This document shows positions 7,630 to 16,085 of a stretch of DNA of 64,000 nt, piece by piece (position 1 is the first letter of the stretch; the number at the start of each line of letters is the position of its first letter). A program made the translations under genes and the position numbers. The notes beneath the pieces were generated by a model, which was not told the DNA's origin, ran no database searches, and worked only from the letters and a program-made list of their open reading frames with translations. Source of the DNA: JABWAM01 sp964653025 (GTDB taxonomy: Bacteria; Verrucomicrobiota; Verrucomicrobiia; JABWAM01). Where the stretch lies: positions 1-64,000 of the forward strand of contig CAZZBZ010000006.1 of NCBI GenBank assembly GCA_964653025.1. Direction: 5' to 3'.

Positions 7630-8409
7630 TCAGGATTCCTCGGGGGCGCTTCGCCGCATCCGGCGTAGCGCTAGGAAGGCGAGGACGAACCCGGCGGCGG
7701 CCGCGGGAACCACCCCCGCCTCGGGAATCACCGGTAGAAAAGTGATATCATTCATCGCGATCACCTGGGTGGAAGGATTGCTTTGGGAGTTTGGGCCGGG
7801 AGAGAAGGTAAACTGAAAGCCCTTGATCGGTCCATTGAAGGCAATCTGGACATTCGCGTCAGAGGTCGTGTCGCTGGAGTTTGCGGTGCCGATAACGTTG
7901 TAGCTGAGGCCGCTTCCCGTAACCGAGTTGTTTGGCGAACCCGTCACCGAGTTGGGGGCGATGGTGTACCCCGCATCGTAGTAGGCCGCGATGTTGCTGA
8001 TCTCGTCCTGGTAGGAATAGGGGGTGCCGCCGGATGACCTGTCCACGTCGAAGAGCGAGAAGGTGACGCCCTCGACGCCGTTCGCATAGCCGAAGTCCAC
8101 TGTCAGCGTGGTGGATTGAGAGGTGGCGCTCCAGTTTACGGAGAGGAGAAGGGAGTTCTGTGCCGGGGACAACCCACCCGAGGGGCTCGTCCCAAGCCGG
8201 GGATAACTCGATGTGAACGTTGTCGTAGAGGTGGCGGAGACCGTGACGTCATTGCCCGTGTTGGAGGCATCGATGTCGTAGGACTGGGAGAGGGACCCGG
8301 CCGTCCACGCGAGGGAGTCCCAGTCGAGAACGAGGGCGCGGGAGGGGATGGCGCCGAGACCCAGTGCAACGCCCAACATGCAGGGGAGGAGTGGACGAAT
8401 TGAATACAT
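7630..8409 (-). CDS. PEP-CTERM sorting-signal protein, 259 residues
   Basis: The N-terminal signal peptide (PCMLGVALGLGAIPSRA) is followed by a Thr/Ser/Gly/Asn-rich extracellular domain that is probably all beta. The C terminus has the tripartite exosortase signal: motif IPEAG at about 232-236, a hydrophobic helix (VVPAAAAGFVLAFLAL) and a basic cluster RRMRR. PEAG departs from the common PEPST form. The protein should be exported, cleaved by an exosortase and displayed at the surface or in the extracellular matrix. It leads the TPR gene by 29 bp, so the two are probably cotranscribed. The central domain was not matched to a known fold. Confidence 0.85.
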   Translation of the reverse strand: MYSIRPLLPCMLGVALGLGAIPSRALVLDWDSLAWTAGSLSQSYDIDASNTGNDVTVSATSTTTFTSSYPRLGTSPSGGLSPAQNSLLLSVNWSATSQSTTLTVDFGYANGVEGVTFSLFDVDRSSGGTPYSYQDEISNIAAYYDAGYTIAPNSVTGSPNNSVTGSGLSYNVIGTANSSDTTSDANVQIAFNGPIKGFQFTFSPGPNSQSNPSTQVIAMNDITFLPVIPEAGVVPAAAAGFVLAFLALRRMRRSAPEES

Positions 8410-8556
8410 GGGCGGGAACCTACCTTTTCGGTCATCGCCCGGTTATGTTCCGAAGTCAAGGTAACTTCTTATCATTCATCTCTTTCGAACCACGGCTGCC
8501 GTGTTGGCGGCCATCGGAATCCGAGGGAAGCTTCTGATCACCACACTGGTAGGGCA

Positions 8557-9087
8557 CTAACCCTTGCGGTCGAAGAAGGGGCTCTTGCCCGTAACGCTGA
8601 GCGGGATACCGAGGGCTTGGACGACCTCCGTCGGGAAGAGGCCGAGATCGATCGCGGCCTTCCCGATCGAGTACATGAGGCGGTTGTCGAGGTGGTGGTG
8701 CGCCGCAACGGACGCGGCGGAAGCGGCCGCGATCCCGAGGTCTATCGAGTTGAAGGCGCACACGCCGCAGGCCTGCTCAAGCGCCTCGCAAGTGGGATGG
8801 CCGCAGAAACCGCAGTTGAGTCCCGAAGTTTTTGTAACGACGCCCAGCACAAGGATCGCGGGACTGGCGGCGAGGTTTCCCGCGTCGCGCTCAAGCCCGG
8901 GGCGGTTCTCACGCCGAGCGATCTCCCGCATGCGCGCAACAAGGCGATCACGAGAAGCATCGTCCTCGATCACGCGAACGCGGAGGTTGTCGATCCCGCG
9001 TGTCTTGGGCGCCGTGCGGGCCGCGGCGGCCATCAGACGGACCACGGCCCGGGCGGCATCTTGCTCGTAGGAAAGGGAGGCTTGCAT
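8557..9087 (-). CDS. DUF2148 protein with ferredoxin-like cysteine cluster
   Basis: A 176-residue protein from the ATG at 9087. An open frame continues upstream to 9201, but MQASLSYEQDAARAVVRLMA is how DUF2148 proteins begin. ARTAPKTRGID and the cysteine-rich segment GLNCGFCGHPTCEALEQACG mark the family. Cys92, 95, 100, 107 and 110 could bind an iron-sulfur cluster. The tail (HHHLDNRLMYSIGKAA, then LFPTEVVQALGIPLS) is also typical. Function is unknown; an anaerobic redox role is often supposed. Its upstream region carries the double-hairpin repeat at 9190-9256. Confidence 0.82.
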   Translation of the reverse strand: MQASLSYEQDAARAVVRLMAAAARTAPKTRGIDNLRVRVIEDDASRDRLVARMREIARRENRPGLERDAGNLAASPAILVLGVVTKTSGLNCGFCGHPTCEALEQACGVCAFNSIDLGIAAASAASVAAHHHLDNRLMYSIGKAAIDLGLFPTEVVQALGIPLSVTGKSPFFDRKG

Positions 9088-9189
9088 GGTGAAATGCTGC
9101 AGCCGGCTTTCCGTGCGGGCAAGGGGAAAACGGCCGTCGTCCCATTTGCTAGTCTGCTGTCCCTGAAGTGCCTGCCAATATTTCTTTTG

Positions 9190-9256
9190 ATGGAGGGCCA
9201 CGCTTCGTCGTGGCCATCGGCCATCACAGAGGGCACGACGAAGCGTGCCCCTCCAT
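9190..9256. repeat. Inverted repeat whose arms each fold into a hairpin with a compensatory base-pair change
   Basis: Arms 9190-9215 and 9231-9256 are inverted copies (24 of 26 bases) separated by 15 bases. Each arm also folds alone: GGCCACG-CTTCGT-CGTGGCC on the left, GGGCACG-ACGAAG-CGTGCCC on the right. The two differences between the arms fall at positions 9 and 24, which pair with each other inside each hairpin (C-G in one, G-C in the other). Pairing within each hairpin is therefore conserved. This resembles a REP/BIME-type structured repeat. The remainder of the 9088-9399 gap shows nothing else clear. Confidence 0.75.
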
Positions 9257-9399
9257 CATTCAGAGCAAACTTCTCGAAATGTGCGAGATCCATAGTAGCA
9301 AGCATTTCGTGGACACCACACTAGCAAGTTGACGTCAAATCGTGAAGTCCACCGGATACTTGATTCCTGGAGGGTGACGAGAGTATGTAAATTCCCCGT

Positions 9400-10467
9400 A
9401 TGAAACCCTGTGCGCGACGCCACGTCAGGAACTGGGCGGTTTTTGCCGTCCTCGGGGCGGCCCTTCGCGCCTTCGCGGCGGAAGATCCGCTCGCGAGTTT
9501 GCGCGCCTTCTCGAGTTTCACCTCCGTGGACATTTCTCGCCTTGCGAAAGGTGAGGTTCTCACGGATCGAGGGGACGGCATGGATTTTGTGCGAGGGATC
9601 AGTGGGGAAGCCTGCTACGTCGTGCGCAAGGAGCCTGCCGCAGTTGCCCGTTTTATTATTTCCTCCGATCCCTCGAAGGGTGCCCCGGACAGCGTCTACT
9701 ACCATAAGAAATTCAGCGGGGTCGTCCCGGACTCGGTTTTCGTGGAGATGAAGCTCGACGATTCAAAGTTCGGCCAGCGTCGCGTGGTCGGGAAGACCCT
9801 CGAAGTCGGGGGGGGGAAGGCGGATTTCTTCATGAGCAAGGCGGAGATGGTGTGCTTTGAGGAAGTGGCCAAGCAGGGACGGGCCGCGGGCCTGAAGCCC
9901 GCGGAGATCGCGGCGCACTGCTGGTCCTCCCTTTTCGTCGGGCGCGCGACCGCGTTCCTCAAATCGGGCCTCGACAACCTCGATCCCTATGAGACCGGGC
10001 GCGCCCCCGTGAAGCCCGCAGACGAGATGCGGCAACTCCTCGACGAGGTTCCCGAGGTGCGTGAGCATTTTCGCGGGCTCCTCAGCCAGACCGGTCTCCT
10101 CGGTTCCCCCAACGCCGCGCCACGCCTCGCTCCCGAGTGTTATGCCGAACTGATGAACGCCCAGGTTTCGGCCAGCTTCGATCTCGGCGCCATTTTTGTG
10201 AAGGAACTTCCGGGCGGTGAGGTTCAGGTCCTCGATTGCCAGTACTACTCCAGCGCGGCGTACTATGTGTCGCTGACGCTCTTCCATCTCTGGCCCATCC
10301 AGGTGGACGGGGCCCCCGCGACGCTCGCGTGGCGAGGGGACCTTCTTTCCGCGCCGCTTCTGGAGGTTACGCACGGCACGGCCCGCATGGCATGGGGCCT
10401 GGTGATGATGCGCGAGATCAAACAATCCATCCAGATCTTCCAGAAAGACATCCTGAAGGCGCCCTGA
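9400..10467 (+). CDS. Exported protein of unknown function
   Basis: A 355-residue protein, not recognised. It begins with a signal peptide (RRHVRNWAVFAVLGAALRAFA, likely cut after AFA) and has no further obvious membrane helix, so it is probably periplasmic. Scattered features include GISGEACYVV, SVYYHKKFSG, a Pro-containing acidic middle region and an aromatic segment DCQYYSSAAYYVSLTLFHLW at about 270-289. No catalytic motif stands out. A good promoter lies just downstream, so it seems to be transcribed separately from the beta-barrel gene. Confidence 0.65.
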   Translation: MKPCARRHVRNWAVFAVLGAALRAFAAEDPLASLRAFSSFTSVDISRLAKGEVLTDRGDGMDFVRGISGEACYVVRKEPAAVARFIISSDPSKGAPDSVYYHKKFSGVVPDSVFVEMKLDDSKFGQRRVVGKTLEVGGGKADFFMSKAEMVCFEEVAKQGRAAGLKPAEIAAHCWSSLFVGRATAFLKSGLDNLDPYETGRAPVKPADEMRQLLDEVPEVREHFRGLLSQTGLLGSPNAAPRLAPECYAELMNAQVSASFDLGAIFVKELPGGEVQVLDCQYYSSAAYYVSLTLFHLWPIQVDGAPATLAWRGDLLSAPLLEVTHGTARMAWGLVMMREIKQSIQIFQKDILKAP

Positions 10468-10497
10468 GGCAAATGCCCCTTTCCGCCCCTGGCAATC

Positions 10498-10526
10498 TTG
10501 TCAGGAATGGAGAGTGGGTCTATAAT
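10498..10526 (+). promoter_or_regulatory. Sigma-70-type promoter for the beta-barrel gene
   Basis: TTGTCA at 10498-10503 (five of six bases of the -35 consensus) is followed after exactly 17 bases by a perfect TATAAT at 10521-10526. The predicted start of transcription is near 10533, giving a leader of about 16 bases before the ATG at 10549. This is the clearest housekeeping promoter in the window. Confidence 0.75.
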
Positions 10527-10548
10527 CCTTACTCCCCTCCGTAACTCC

Positions 10549-11463
10549 ATGAAACCCTCCCTTCGTCCTCTCCTTCAGTTGGCCCTTTGTGCGGCCGTGG
10601 GTCTGGTCTTTGCCTCCCCCGCGACGGCGGCTTCAAAGAAGAAGAAGAAGGCCACCGAGGAGGTTTCCTGGGAGGTGTCCTCCGATGCTTCCTACGTGGC
10701 GGGGAGTCAGACGAAGGCCGGAGATGTGAAGTTCGGTCGATTCACCGAGGTGGCGAACTCTTTTCAAGCGGTCGCCTCCACCCACCTCACCGAGGGGGTC
10801 ATCCTTCGCATGGGTGGTGCGTGGGATCGGTATTCGTTCGGCACCCCCGCCAATTCCCCGCTCCCCAACACGCTCCAGTCCGGATCGGCGGTGATGGGGG
10901 TGGACTTCCAGGTGGCCAGCGAGTGGCTGGTCCGCTTCGAGGTGCAGCCCGGCGTTTACAGCGATTTCGCGGACATCACGTTCGACGATGTCAATGTGCC
11001 GGCGACGTTCGGGGCCTCCTACCTCTACGACAAGGACCTCCAGATCGTCTTCGGTCTCAGCATCGACCCTCGGCGCGAGATCCCCGTCCTGCCGGGGGCG
11101 GGCATTCGTTGGCAGTTTGCGGACCGCTGGACTCTCAACGCGATCCTGCCGCGTCCACGCCTCGAATGGGCGATGAGTGAGACCCTCACCCTCACGACAG
11201 GCGCGACGCTCAAGGGGGGGTCTTACCGCCTTGCCGACAACTTCGGGGACACTCACAGCCGTCCCGGGATGAACGGGGTGACCGTGGATTTCTCCGAGGT
11301 CCGGGCCTGTCTTGGCGCCGCGTGGAAGCCGCATCCCGCGGTCGAGGTGACCGTCGAGGGCGGTTACATGGTGTGGCGTACCTTCGACGCATGGGCCCGG
11401 AACGTGAGTTTTCGCGGGGACCCGGCCCCCTACGGGGGGATCTCGGTGACCGCCGGCTTCTGA
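10549..11463 (+). CDS. Outer-membrane beta-barrel protein, DUF6268-like
   Basis: A 304-residue protein. The signal peptide (LLQLALCAAVGLVFASPATA) is followed by a lysine run KKKKK and then by repeated amphipathic beta strands (for example VILRMGGAWDRYSF, WLVRFEVQPGVYSDF, VEVTVEGGYMVWRTF). The C-terminal residue is Phe, as in BAM-assembled outer-membrane proteins. PVLPGAGIRWQFADRW is like the DUF6268 signature, which is a recognition from memory and unverified. It has its own promoter, and the GT39-like gene starts directly after its stop, which suggests translational coupling. Confidence 0.72.
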   Translation: MKPSLRPLLQLALCAAVGLVFASPATAASKKKKKATEEVSWEVSSDASYVAGSQTKAGDVKFGRFTEVANSFQAVASTHLTEGVILRMGGAWDRYSFGTPANSPLPNTLQSGSAVMGVDFQVASEWLVRFEVQPGVYSDFADITFDDVNVPATFGASYLYDKDLQIVFGLSIDPRREIPVLPGAGIRWQFADRWTLNAILPRPRLEWAMSETLTLTTGATLKGGSYRLADNFGDTHSRPGMNGVTVDFSEVRACLGAAWKPHPAVEVTVEGGYMVWRTFDAWARNVSFRGDPAPYGGISVTAGF

Positions 11464-13203
11464 TTGAAACGCGCGGCCTGGTGGTTCCTGGCGGCGTTCA
11501 TCGTCGCCCTCTATCTGGGGTCGAGCGTGGTCCCCGTCCTGTTCGACGAGACGGAAGGGCAGTACGCAGGCGCCGCGAGGGAGATGCTCCAGCGCGGGGA
11601 ATGGCTCCTGCCAACCAACAACGGCCTGCCTCGGTTGCAGAAGCCCCCGCTTCTCTACTGGGTGATTCTGCTTTCCTACAAGGCCTTCGGTGTGAGCGAG
11701 TTTGCCGCGCGGTTGCCGAATGCCCTCGCCTGTCTGGCCTGGATCTTCGGCACCGCGCTGGTGGGTCGGTGTGTCAACGGCTGGCGGCTCGGGGCCTACG
11801 CCGCCCTCCTCCTTGCCACCTCGTTCGGTTTTTTCATCTTCGGGCACCTGATCATGCCCGAGCCCTTTCTCGGGGCGTGCGTGACCTTCGCCTTCTGGTG
11901 TCTGCTGTGTGCGCTTCGCACTCCTGAGCGGGAGGCCGCGTGGTTCCGCGGGGCTTGGTTCTTTATGGCCCTGGGCACCCTGCTGAAGGGACCTCACGGA
12001 TTTCTCTACCCGGTGCTCGCCCTGGGGGGGGCGGCGCTGTTTTCGGAGAAGTTCGCGGGATTGTGGCGGCGCTTTTGGAGTTGGCGCCGAGTCCTGCTCT
12101 TCCTCGTGGCCGTGGCGCCCTGGTACCTCGTGATGGAGACCCGGTTTCCGGGATTTCTTCACGAGAACTTCGTCAACGAGCAGGTCGGGCATCTCCTCAA
12201 CGCGCGCTTCCCTCCCGACAGCCGGGCCGTGCCGTCGCTCATCTTCTGGGGTCAGCACCTGCTCTACTTCTTTCCGTGGGCCCTCTTCGTGCCGGCCGTC
12301 GTGTGGGCCTGGCATCGTCCCGAGCCGTGCGAAGAGGCGGGCCACGATGCCGCACGGTTGCTCTGGGCGTGGATCGCGGTGACGGTGGTGAGCGTCGCCT
12401 TCTCGGCGCGGCAGGACTACTACACGATGACCTGCTGGAGCGCGGTGGCGGTGGCCCTGGCGCGCCCATGGGCCCGCGAAGAGGCCGTCCCTCGGCGCTA
12501 CTGGGTGGTTCCATGCGTGCTCATGATGCTGGCCGGTCTCGTGGGCGTGGCCTTGTGGCCCCGCATTGATTTCCTGATGGCCGAATCCACCTTCGAGGTG
12601 GACCCCGTTGCCGAGCGCGACACGCTCTGGAACGCGCTCCACGGTTCCACGTTCGGCGGCTGGAGCGAGTTCGTCCCGCTGATGAAGGCGGCGGGGCTGA
12701 TCCTCCTCGCAGGGGGCGCCGTATCGGTCTTTCTCGCATGGAAGAAGCGGGCCGCCCTGGCTGCCCGCGCGGTGGCGCTCGTCATGCTGGGGCTGCTTGT
12801 GCTTGCGGCGCGTGGGCTCGCGCTGAAGGGGGAGTACTATTCGCTTGCCGGGGCCGTTGCCGGCATCAAGGCCGCCGCCGAACCCGGGGCCATGGTGGTC
12901 TACGATGGAGAACCCCATCTTGCCGCGAGCCTTTTCTTTTACCTGGACCGCCCCGCCTCCTGGGTAAATGCCACGCCGGCCGTTGAGTTTGCCGTGCGCT
13001 ACTTTGGGATCGGCGCGGAGGCCTTCCTGGAGCGCGCCACCTTTCAGAGGGCGTGGGGCTCTTCTCGCCAGGTCTTCCTGATCACCGAGAAGGCGGGCCT
13101 CGCGGGTTGGGCGAGCGATCTTGGCCTCGACAAACGCCAACTCACGCCGGTGGGAACCAGCGGCACGCGCGTGGCGATTGCGAACCGACCGGCGCGGCGG
13201 TGA
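11464..13203 (+). CDS. GT39/ArnT-like polytopic glycosyltransferase
   Basis: A 579-residue membrane protein with roughly a dozen hydrophobic helices. FDETEGQYAG near residue 28 is the acidic motif in the first periplasmic loop of the GT-C fold, and GLPRLQKPPLLYW is the conserved proline-rich stretch seen in ArnT-type enzymes. These proteins transfer a sugar from a polyprenyl-phosphate donor to lipid or protein outside the membrane. The start is TTG at 11464, directly after the TGA of the barrel gene. The 3' end overlaps thiH by 62 bp on the opposite strand. Donor and acceptor cannot be told from the sequence. Confidence 0.85.
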   Translation: MKRAAWWFLAAFIVALYLGSSVVPVLFDETEGQYAGAAREMLQRGEWLLPTNNGLPRLQKPPLLYWVILLSYKAFGVSEFAARLPNALACLAWIFGTALVGRCVNGWRLGAYAALLLATSFGFFIFGHLIMPEPFLGACVTFAFWCLLCALRTPEREAAWFRGAWFFMALGTLLKGPHGFLYPVLALGGAALFSEKFAGLWRRFWSWRRVLLFLVAVAPWYLVMETRFPGFLHENFVNEQVGHLLNARFPPDSRAVPSLIFWGQHLLYFFPWALFVPAVVWAWHRPEPCEEAGHDAARLLWAWIAVTVVSVAFSARQDYYTMTCWSAVAVALARPWAREEAVPRRYWVVPCVLMMLAGLVGVALWPRIDFLMAESTFEVDPVAERDTLWNALHGSTFGGWSEFVPLMKAAGLILLAGGAVSVFLAWKKRAALAARAVALVMLGLLVLAARGLALKGEYYSLAGAVAGIKAAAEPGAMVVYDGEPHLAASLFFYLDRPASWVNATPAVEFAVRYFGIGAEAFLERATFQRAWGSSRQVFLITEKAGLAGWASDLGLDKRQLTPVGTSGTRVAIANRPARR

Positions 13204-14284
13204 GCGCGGGATCCCAGTCCTTCCAGACCGGCTCGAGTCCGAGTTCGCGGACCCGCACCGCCACTTCCTCGACGGAACGGCGATCGGCGATCGCGAACTG
13301 CTCGGTGGCCTGTTCGCCTTCCGAGGGGACCCGGTCCTTCGGGAGTTCCACGCGGCAGCCGTGCGAGGTCCGGTGCAGGTCGTCGCGCCCGGCACCGGTG
13401 TAGCCTCCCGGTTCCGTGTGAGAACCCGCGCTCATCGCGGTGATCCCGACGCAGGCCAGGCCGTCCCGAAGGGTGGGGGACTCCCTCGTGGAGAGGACGA
13501 TGCCCACCTGTGGGAAGGCGATCCGCATGGCGATGACGAACTGGGTCAGATCGCGGTCGGTGACATGGACCAGGGGCTCGAACTCTCCCGCGGCGGGACG
13601 GAGACGTGGCGCGGAGACGGTGAAGAAGGCCTTCCAGCAGATGGCGAGCAGTTCATCGAGGTGTCGTGCGAGCGCGAGGGCCTCCTCGCGCCAATCGGCA
13701 AGCCCGAACAGGGCCCCCAAACCGATTCTTCGGAAACCGGCCTCATAGGCGCGTCGCGGGCAGGCGAGGCGCGCGTCGTAGTCCTTCTTTGGGCCGGCGA
13801 GGTGCATCGCCGCATAGACCTCCCGGTTGTAGGTCTCCTGGTAGACAATGAGCCCCTCGGCGCCCGCCTCGACGATCGAGCGATAGTCCTCCGTTTCCAT
13901 CGGGCCGACCTCGAGATTGATCGAGGGCACGCCCAGCGCGCGGAGGCGGCGGACGCATTCGGCGAGGTAGTCGCGACCCACGAAACGGGGGTGCTCTCCG
14001 GCGACGAGGAGGAAGTTCCGGAATCCCTTCTCGAGGAGATGGCGGACCTCGGTCTCGACCTGGTCGAGGGTGAGCGTGACGCGGAGGATGGGGTTCTCCC
14101 TCGAAAACCCACAGTAGCGGCACGAGTTGATGCACTCGTTCGAGAGGTAGAGCGGGGCGAAAAAGCGCATGGTGGCCCCGAAGTGCTGGCGCGTCAGGCG
14201 TCGTGCATCGAGCGCGCGGGCCTCGAGCTCGGCGTCGGTGCAGGGCTGGATCAGGCTTTCGAAGAGGTCGGGGCGGCGGCTCAC
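13142..14284 (-). CDS. thiH: 2-Iminoacetate synthase ThiH (radical SAM tyrosine lyase)
   Basis: About 380 residues from the GTG at 14284. The radical SAM cluster motif CINSCRYCGF gives Cys51, Cys55 and Cys58 (CxxxCxxC). Other family segments are FLLVAGEHPRFV, LEVGPMETEDY, YQETYNREVY, GLGALFGLADWREEA and a terminal KDWDPAL. ThiH splits tyrosine to dehydroglycine for the thiazole ring of thiamine in anaerobic-type pathways. A longer frame begins with TTG at 14350, but that would put the ribosome site inside the tRNA, so the shorter start is preferred. thiG and thiS are not adjacent. It converges on and overlaps the GT39-like gene. Confidence 0.93.
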   Translation of the reverse strand: MSRRPDLFESLIQPCTDAELEARALDARRLTRQHFGATMRFFAPLYLSNECINSCRYCGFSRENPILRVTLTLDQVETEVRHLLEKGFRNFLLVAGEHPRFVGRDYLAECVRRLRALGVPSINLEVGPMETEDYRSIVEAGAEGLIVYQETYNREVYAAMHLAGPKKDYDARLACPRRAYEAGFRRIGLGALFGLADWREEALALARHLDELLAICWKAFFTVSAPRLRPAAGEFEPLVHVTDRDLTQFVIAMRIAFPQVGIVLSTRESPTLRDGLACVGITAMSAGSHTEPGGYTGAGRDDLHRTSHGCRVELPKDRVPSEGEQATEQFAIADRRSVEEVAVRVRELGLEPVWKDWDPALTAAPVGSQSPRACRWFPPA

Positions 14285-14353
14285 GTTGGTGCCTAACTTC
14301 GGCAGTGCCGGGCCGAAATGCAACCCGCCCCGCCATCGGGTGCGCGACAAAAT

Positions 14354-14438
14354 TGGTGGGCGAGACAGGACTTGAACCTGTACCCCTTTCGGGACTGGAA
14401 CCTAAATCCAGCGCGTCTGCCAGTTTCGCCACTCGCCC
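14354..14438 (-). tRNA. tRNA-Leu (anticodon UAG)
   Basis: The complementary strand folds as a class II tRNA of 85 bases, with the CCA end encoded (14354-14356). The acceptor stem is GGGCGAG/CTCGCCC, the anticodon stem is CTGGA/TCCAG around loop TTTAGGT, giving anticodon TAG, and the T arm contains GGTTCAAGTCC. The long variable arm CCCGAAAGGGG fits tRNA-Leu. It lies between thiH and a transposase remnant, so its 3' flank could be an integration target, but no att duplication was seen. Confidence 0.95.
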
Positions 14439-14591
14439 ATCACTCTCAAAACGGGGGTATTCACGACGACTAAAAAAGGCACTGTCACACTTTCCGCCCA
14501 TGTCCGTGCACACCCCTGTTTCAGGCTCCGTCCCATGAGCAAAGCGTCTCCCTTCGTCAAGGTTAAAGACCCTTCTCGCCATTCGGTTCGC

Positions 14592-14754
14592 GGTCTGTAC
14601 CATCCCACGCTCTCACGCCCAGACTCGATCAACCCTTCAGCAACTCGTGCAGCCGCAGCCGCCGCCACAACGCCAACGCCAGATAGACCTCCCCAAACTT
14701 CCGCGCTCGCTCCACTCGCACCGCCGACACAACACCGCATTCAAGAGAGAGTTC
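14592..14754 (-). pseudogene. Transposase remnant (IS1634/IS4-like N-terminal piece)
   Basis: Read leftward from 14754, one frame gives a 41-residue piece including VRVERARKFGEVYLALALW and RLRLHELLKG before a stop at 14629-14631. A second frame continues with LIESGRESVGW. Together they match the N-terminal region of DDE transposases of the IS1634-like group (typically ...FGEVYLALALWRRLGLHELL...GREEVPW). The frameshift and the loss of the catalytic part make it a dead fragment. No terminal inverted repeats are visible. The remaining gap 14439-14787 holds nothing else recognisable. Confidence 0.6.
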
Positions 14755-14787
14755 AGTGAGGCGATCTTGGCGGAATCACAGCTGCGC

Positions 14788-16065
14788 TCACAGCCGTGAT
14801 CCCAGTCCGGTCCCGTGAGTGGTGTTCAGGCGGTGCACGCCGTTCGTTGGCTGGAATAAGCCCCGGAGACGCGGAAGCCAGGCTTCGTTGGCCTTTGGGG
14901 TGTACTGTGGGGAGTTGAGTTCGACGCAGTTGAGCATGGGAATGTGGGCCGCGAAGAGAAAAGCGTGGATGGCCGAATACCCCGGGTTGGTGAGGTCCTG
15001 AAGCGACAGCGTCATCCCGTGCTTGCGCGCCCACGCGGCCGCCACGAGGGCGAAGCTGTGCCCTTTGCAGGTTTTCAAGGCCAATCCACTCCATCCCTGT
15101 GTCCTCGCCAGCGGCAGCAGTTCGAGGTCCGTGAGGCCCTCGTCGAGGAGGACGGGTTTGAGGGAGGTGACGGCCCGCCAGTCGTGGGCATGAACCTTGA
15201 TGTCACGTCCTGTCGGTTGCTCCAGATAGATGAGGGCTTCGAAGGCGCCGTCGTCGATCGCGCGGAGGTGCTGAAGGTAATCAAGGACCGAAGCGGCGTC
15301 CGGATTGGCCTCGTTGCTGTCCGCGCTCAGGACGGGGCCCCGGATTCCCCAACTCCGTGCGGCGCGGTAGACCTCCACGGTGCGGGTCGCGTCCGCAAGA
15401 GGGTCCTTCCCGAGGATTTTAAGTTTGAAGGCTTCATAGCCGCCCCTCTTGACGCGGCCGGCCACCTCTGTCTCAAGATTGTCCCTTGCGCTCACGATCC
15501 ACCATGCCTTCAGATGCTGCGATGGGTAGGGAGCCAGCACTCGTCGGATTGCCGCGCAAGCGGTTTCGCCTCCAAAATGGATGTCCGCCAAGGGGATGGG
15601 TGCTTCTTCGTCGTAGAATCGGAAGGCCGACCTGTTGAGGGCGATTCCTGCCGCGTCATGGATGGCGGCGTCGAAGGGACTCGCGCACATCGCTCGCGCC
15701 AGCGACGGAGGCCCCGCCTCTTGGCAGGCGGCGTGGTGAAGTCGCAGCCCGTGCTCCAGAGGGTGGGCCGGGGTGCCGCACCAGGACGGTAACCTTTCCG
15801 ATATCCCGATGCAGATCTTCCGCAGAACCGCGTCCCGCTGGTCGTGGCCTAACGCGGGGTCGGGCCATGCCCACAGGTCACTCAGGTAGATGGAACCCCG
15901 CCCTGTAGCCTGAAGCCCGTTGGCGTCGACCGTGACGACGGCTCGCGCCTCGGTGATGTGGCTGATCAGCCCGCTGGAAAGTTGGAGCGGCTTTTCGAAC
16001 GCCCGGGGCAGGAACTCGACACGGGCCTCCAAGACCCTGGTTTGCTGAATCGGTCGGGTGGACAT
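14788..16065 (-). CDS. Enolase-superfamily enzyme (mandelate racemase/muconate lactonizing type)
   Basis: A 425-residue protein with a capping domain at 10-190 and a TIM barrel after it. The catalytic lysines appear as FKLK (Lys214, Lys216). The metal ligands appear as Asp249 in SADSNE, Glu282 in LEQPT and Asp308/Glu309 in LLDEG, and a second lysine site is KTCK at 331-334. Enzymes of this superfamily abstract a proton alpha to a carboxylate; sugar-acid dehydratases and racemases are the common activities. As the last gene of the leftward run with a hydroxyacid dehydrogenase and Gfo/Idh/MocA enzymes, a sugar-acid step is likely but the substrate is unknown. Confidence 0.8.
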   Translation of the reverse strand: MSTRPIQQTRVLEARVEFLPRAFEKPLQLSSGLISHITEARAVVTVDANGLQATGRGSIYLSDLWAWPDPALGHDQRDAVLRKICIGISERLPSWCGTPAHPLEHGLRLHHAACQEAGPPSLARAMCASPFDAAIHDAAGIALNRSAFRFYDEEAPIPLADIHFGGETACAAIRRVLAPYPSQHLKAWWIVSARDNLETEVAGRVKRGGYEAFKLKILGKDPLADATRTVEVYRAARSWGIRGPVLSADSNEANPDAASVLDYLQHLRAIDDGAFEALIYLEQPTGRDIKVHAHDWRAVTSLKPVLLDEGLTDLELLPLARTQGWSGLALKTCKGHSFALVAAAWARKHGMTLSLQDLTNPGYSAIHAFLFAAHIPMLNCVELNSPQYTPKANEAWLPRLRGLFQPTNGVHRLNTTHGTGLGSRL

Positions 16066-16085
16066 AATGGATATCGGTCACCGGC

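Noticed and set aside
8410..8556. Possible sigma-54 promoter before the PEP-CTERM gene (TGGCCG...CGGCAG on the minus strand)
   Set aside because: The GG-to-GC distance is 11 and not 10, and the -12 TTGC core is absent.
10633..13395. A 920-codon open frame on the minus strand
   Set aside because: It lies antisense to the beta-barrel and GT39-like genes, consists mostly of Arg, Gly, Pro, His and Glu, and has no domain; high GC content creates such shadows.
14535..14759. A 74-codon plus-strand frame between tRNA-Leu and the enolase-type gene
   Set aside because: Ala/Thr/Pro-rich with no motif; the complementary strand shows a transposase remnant that explains the sequence.
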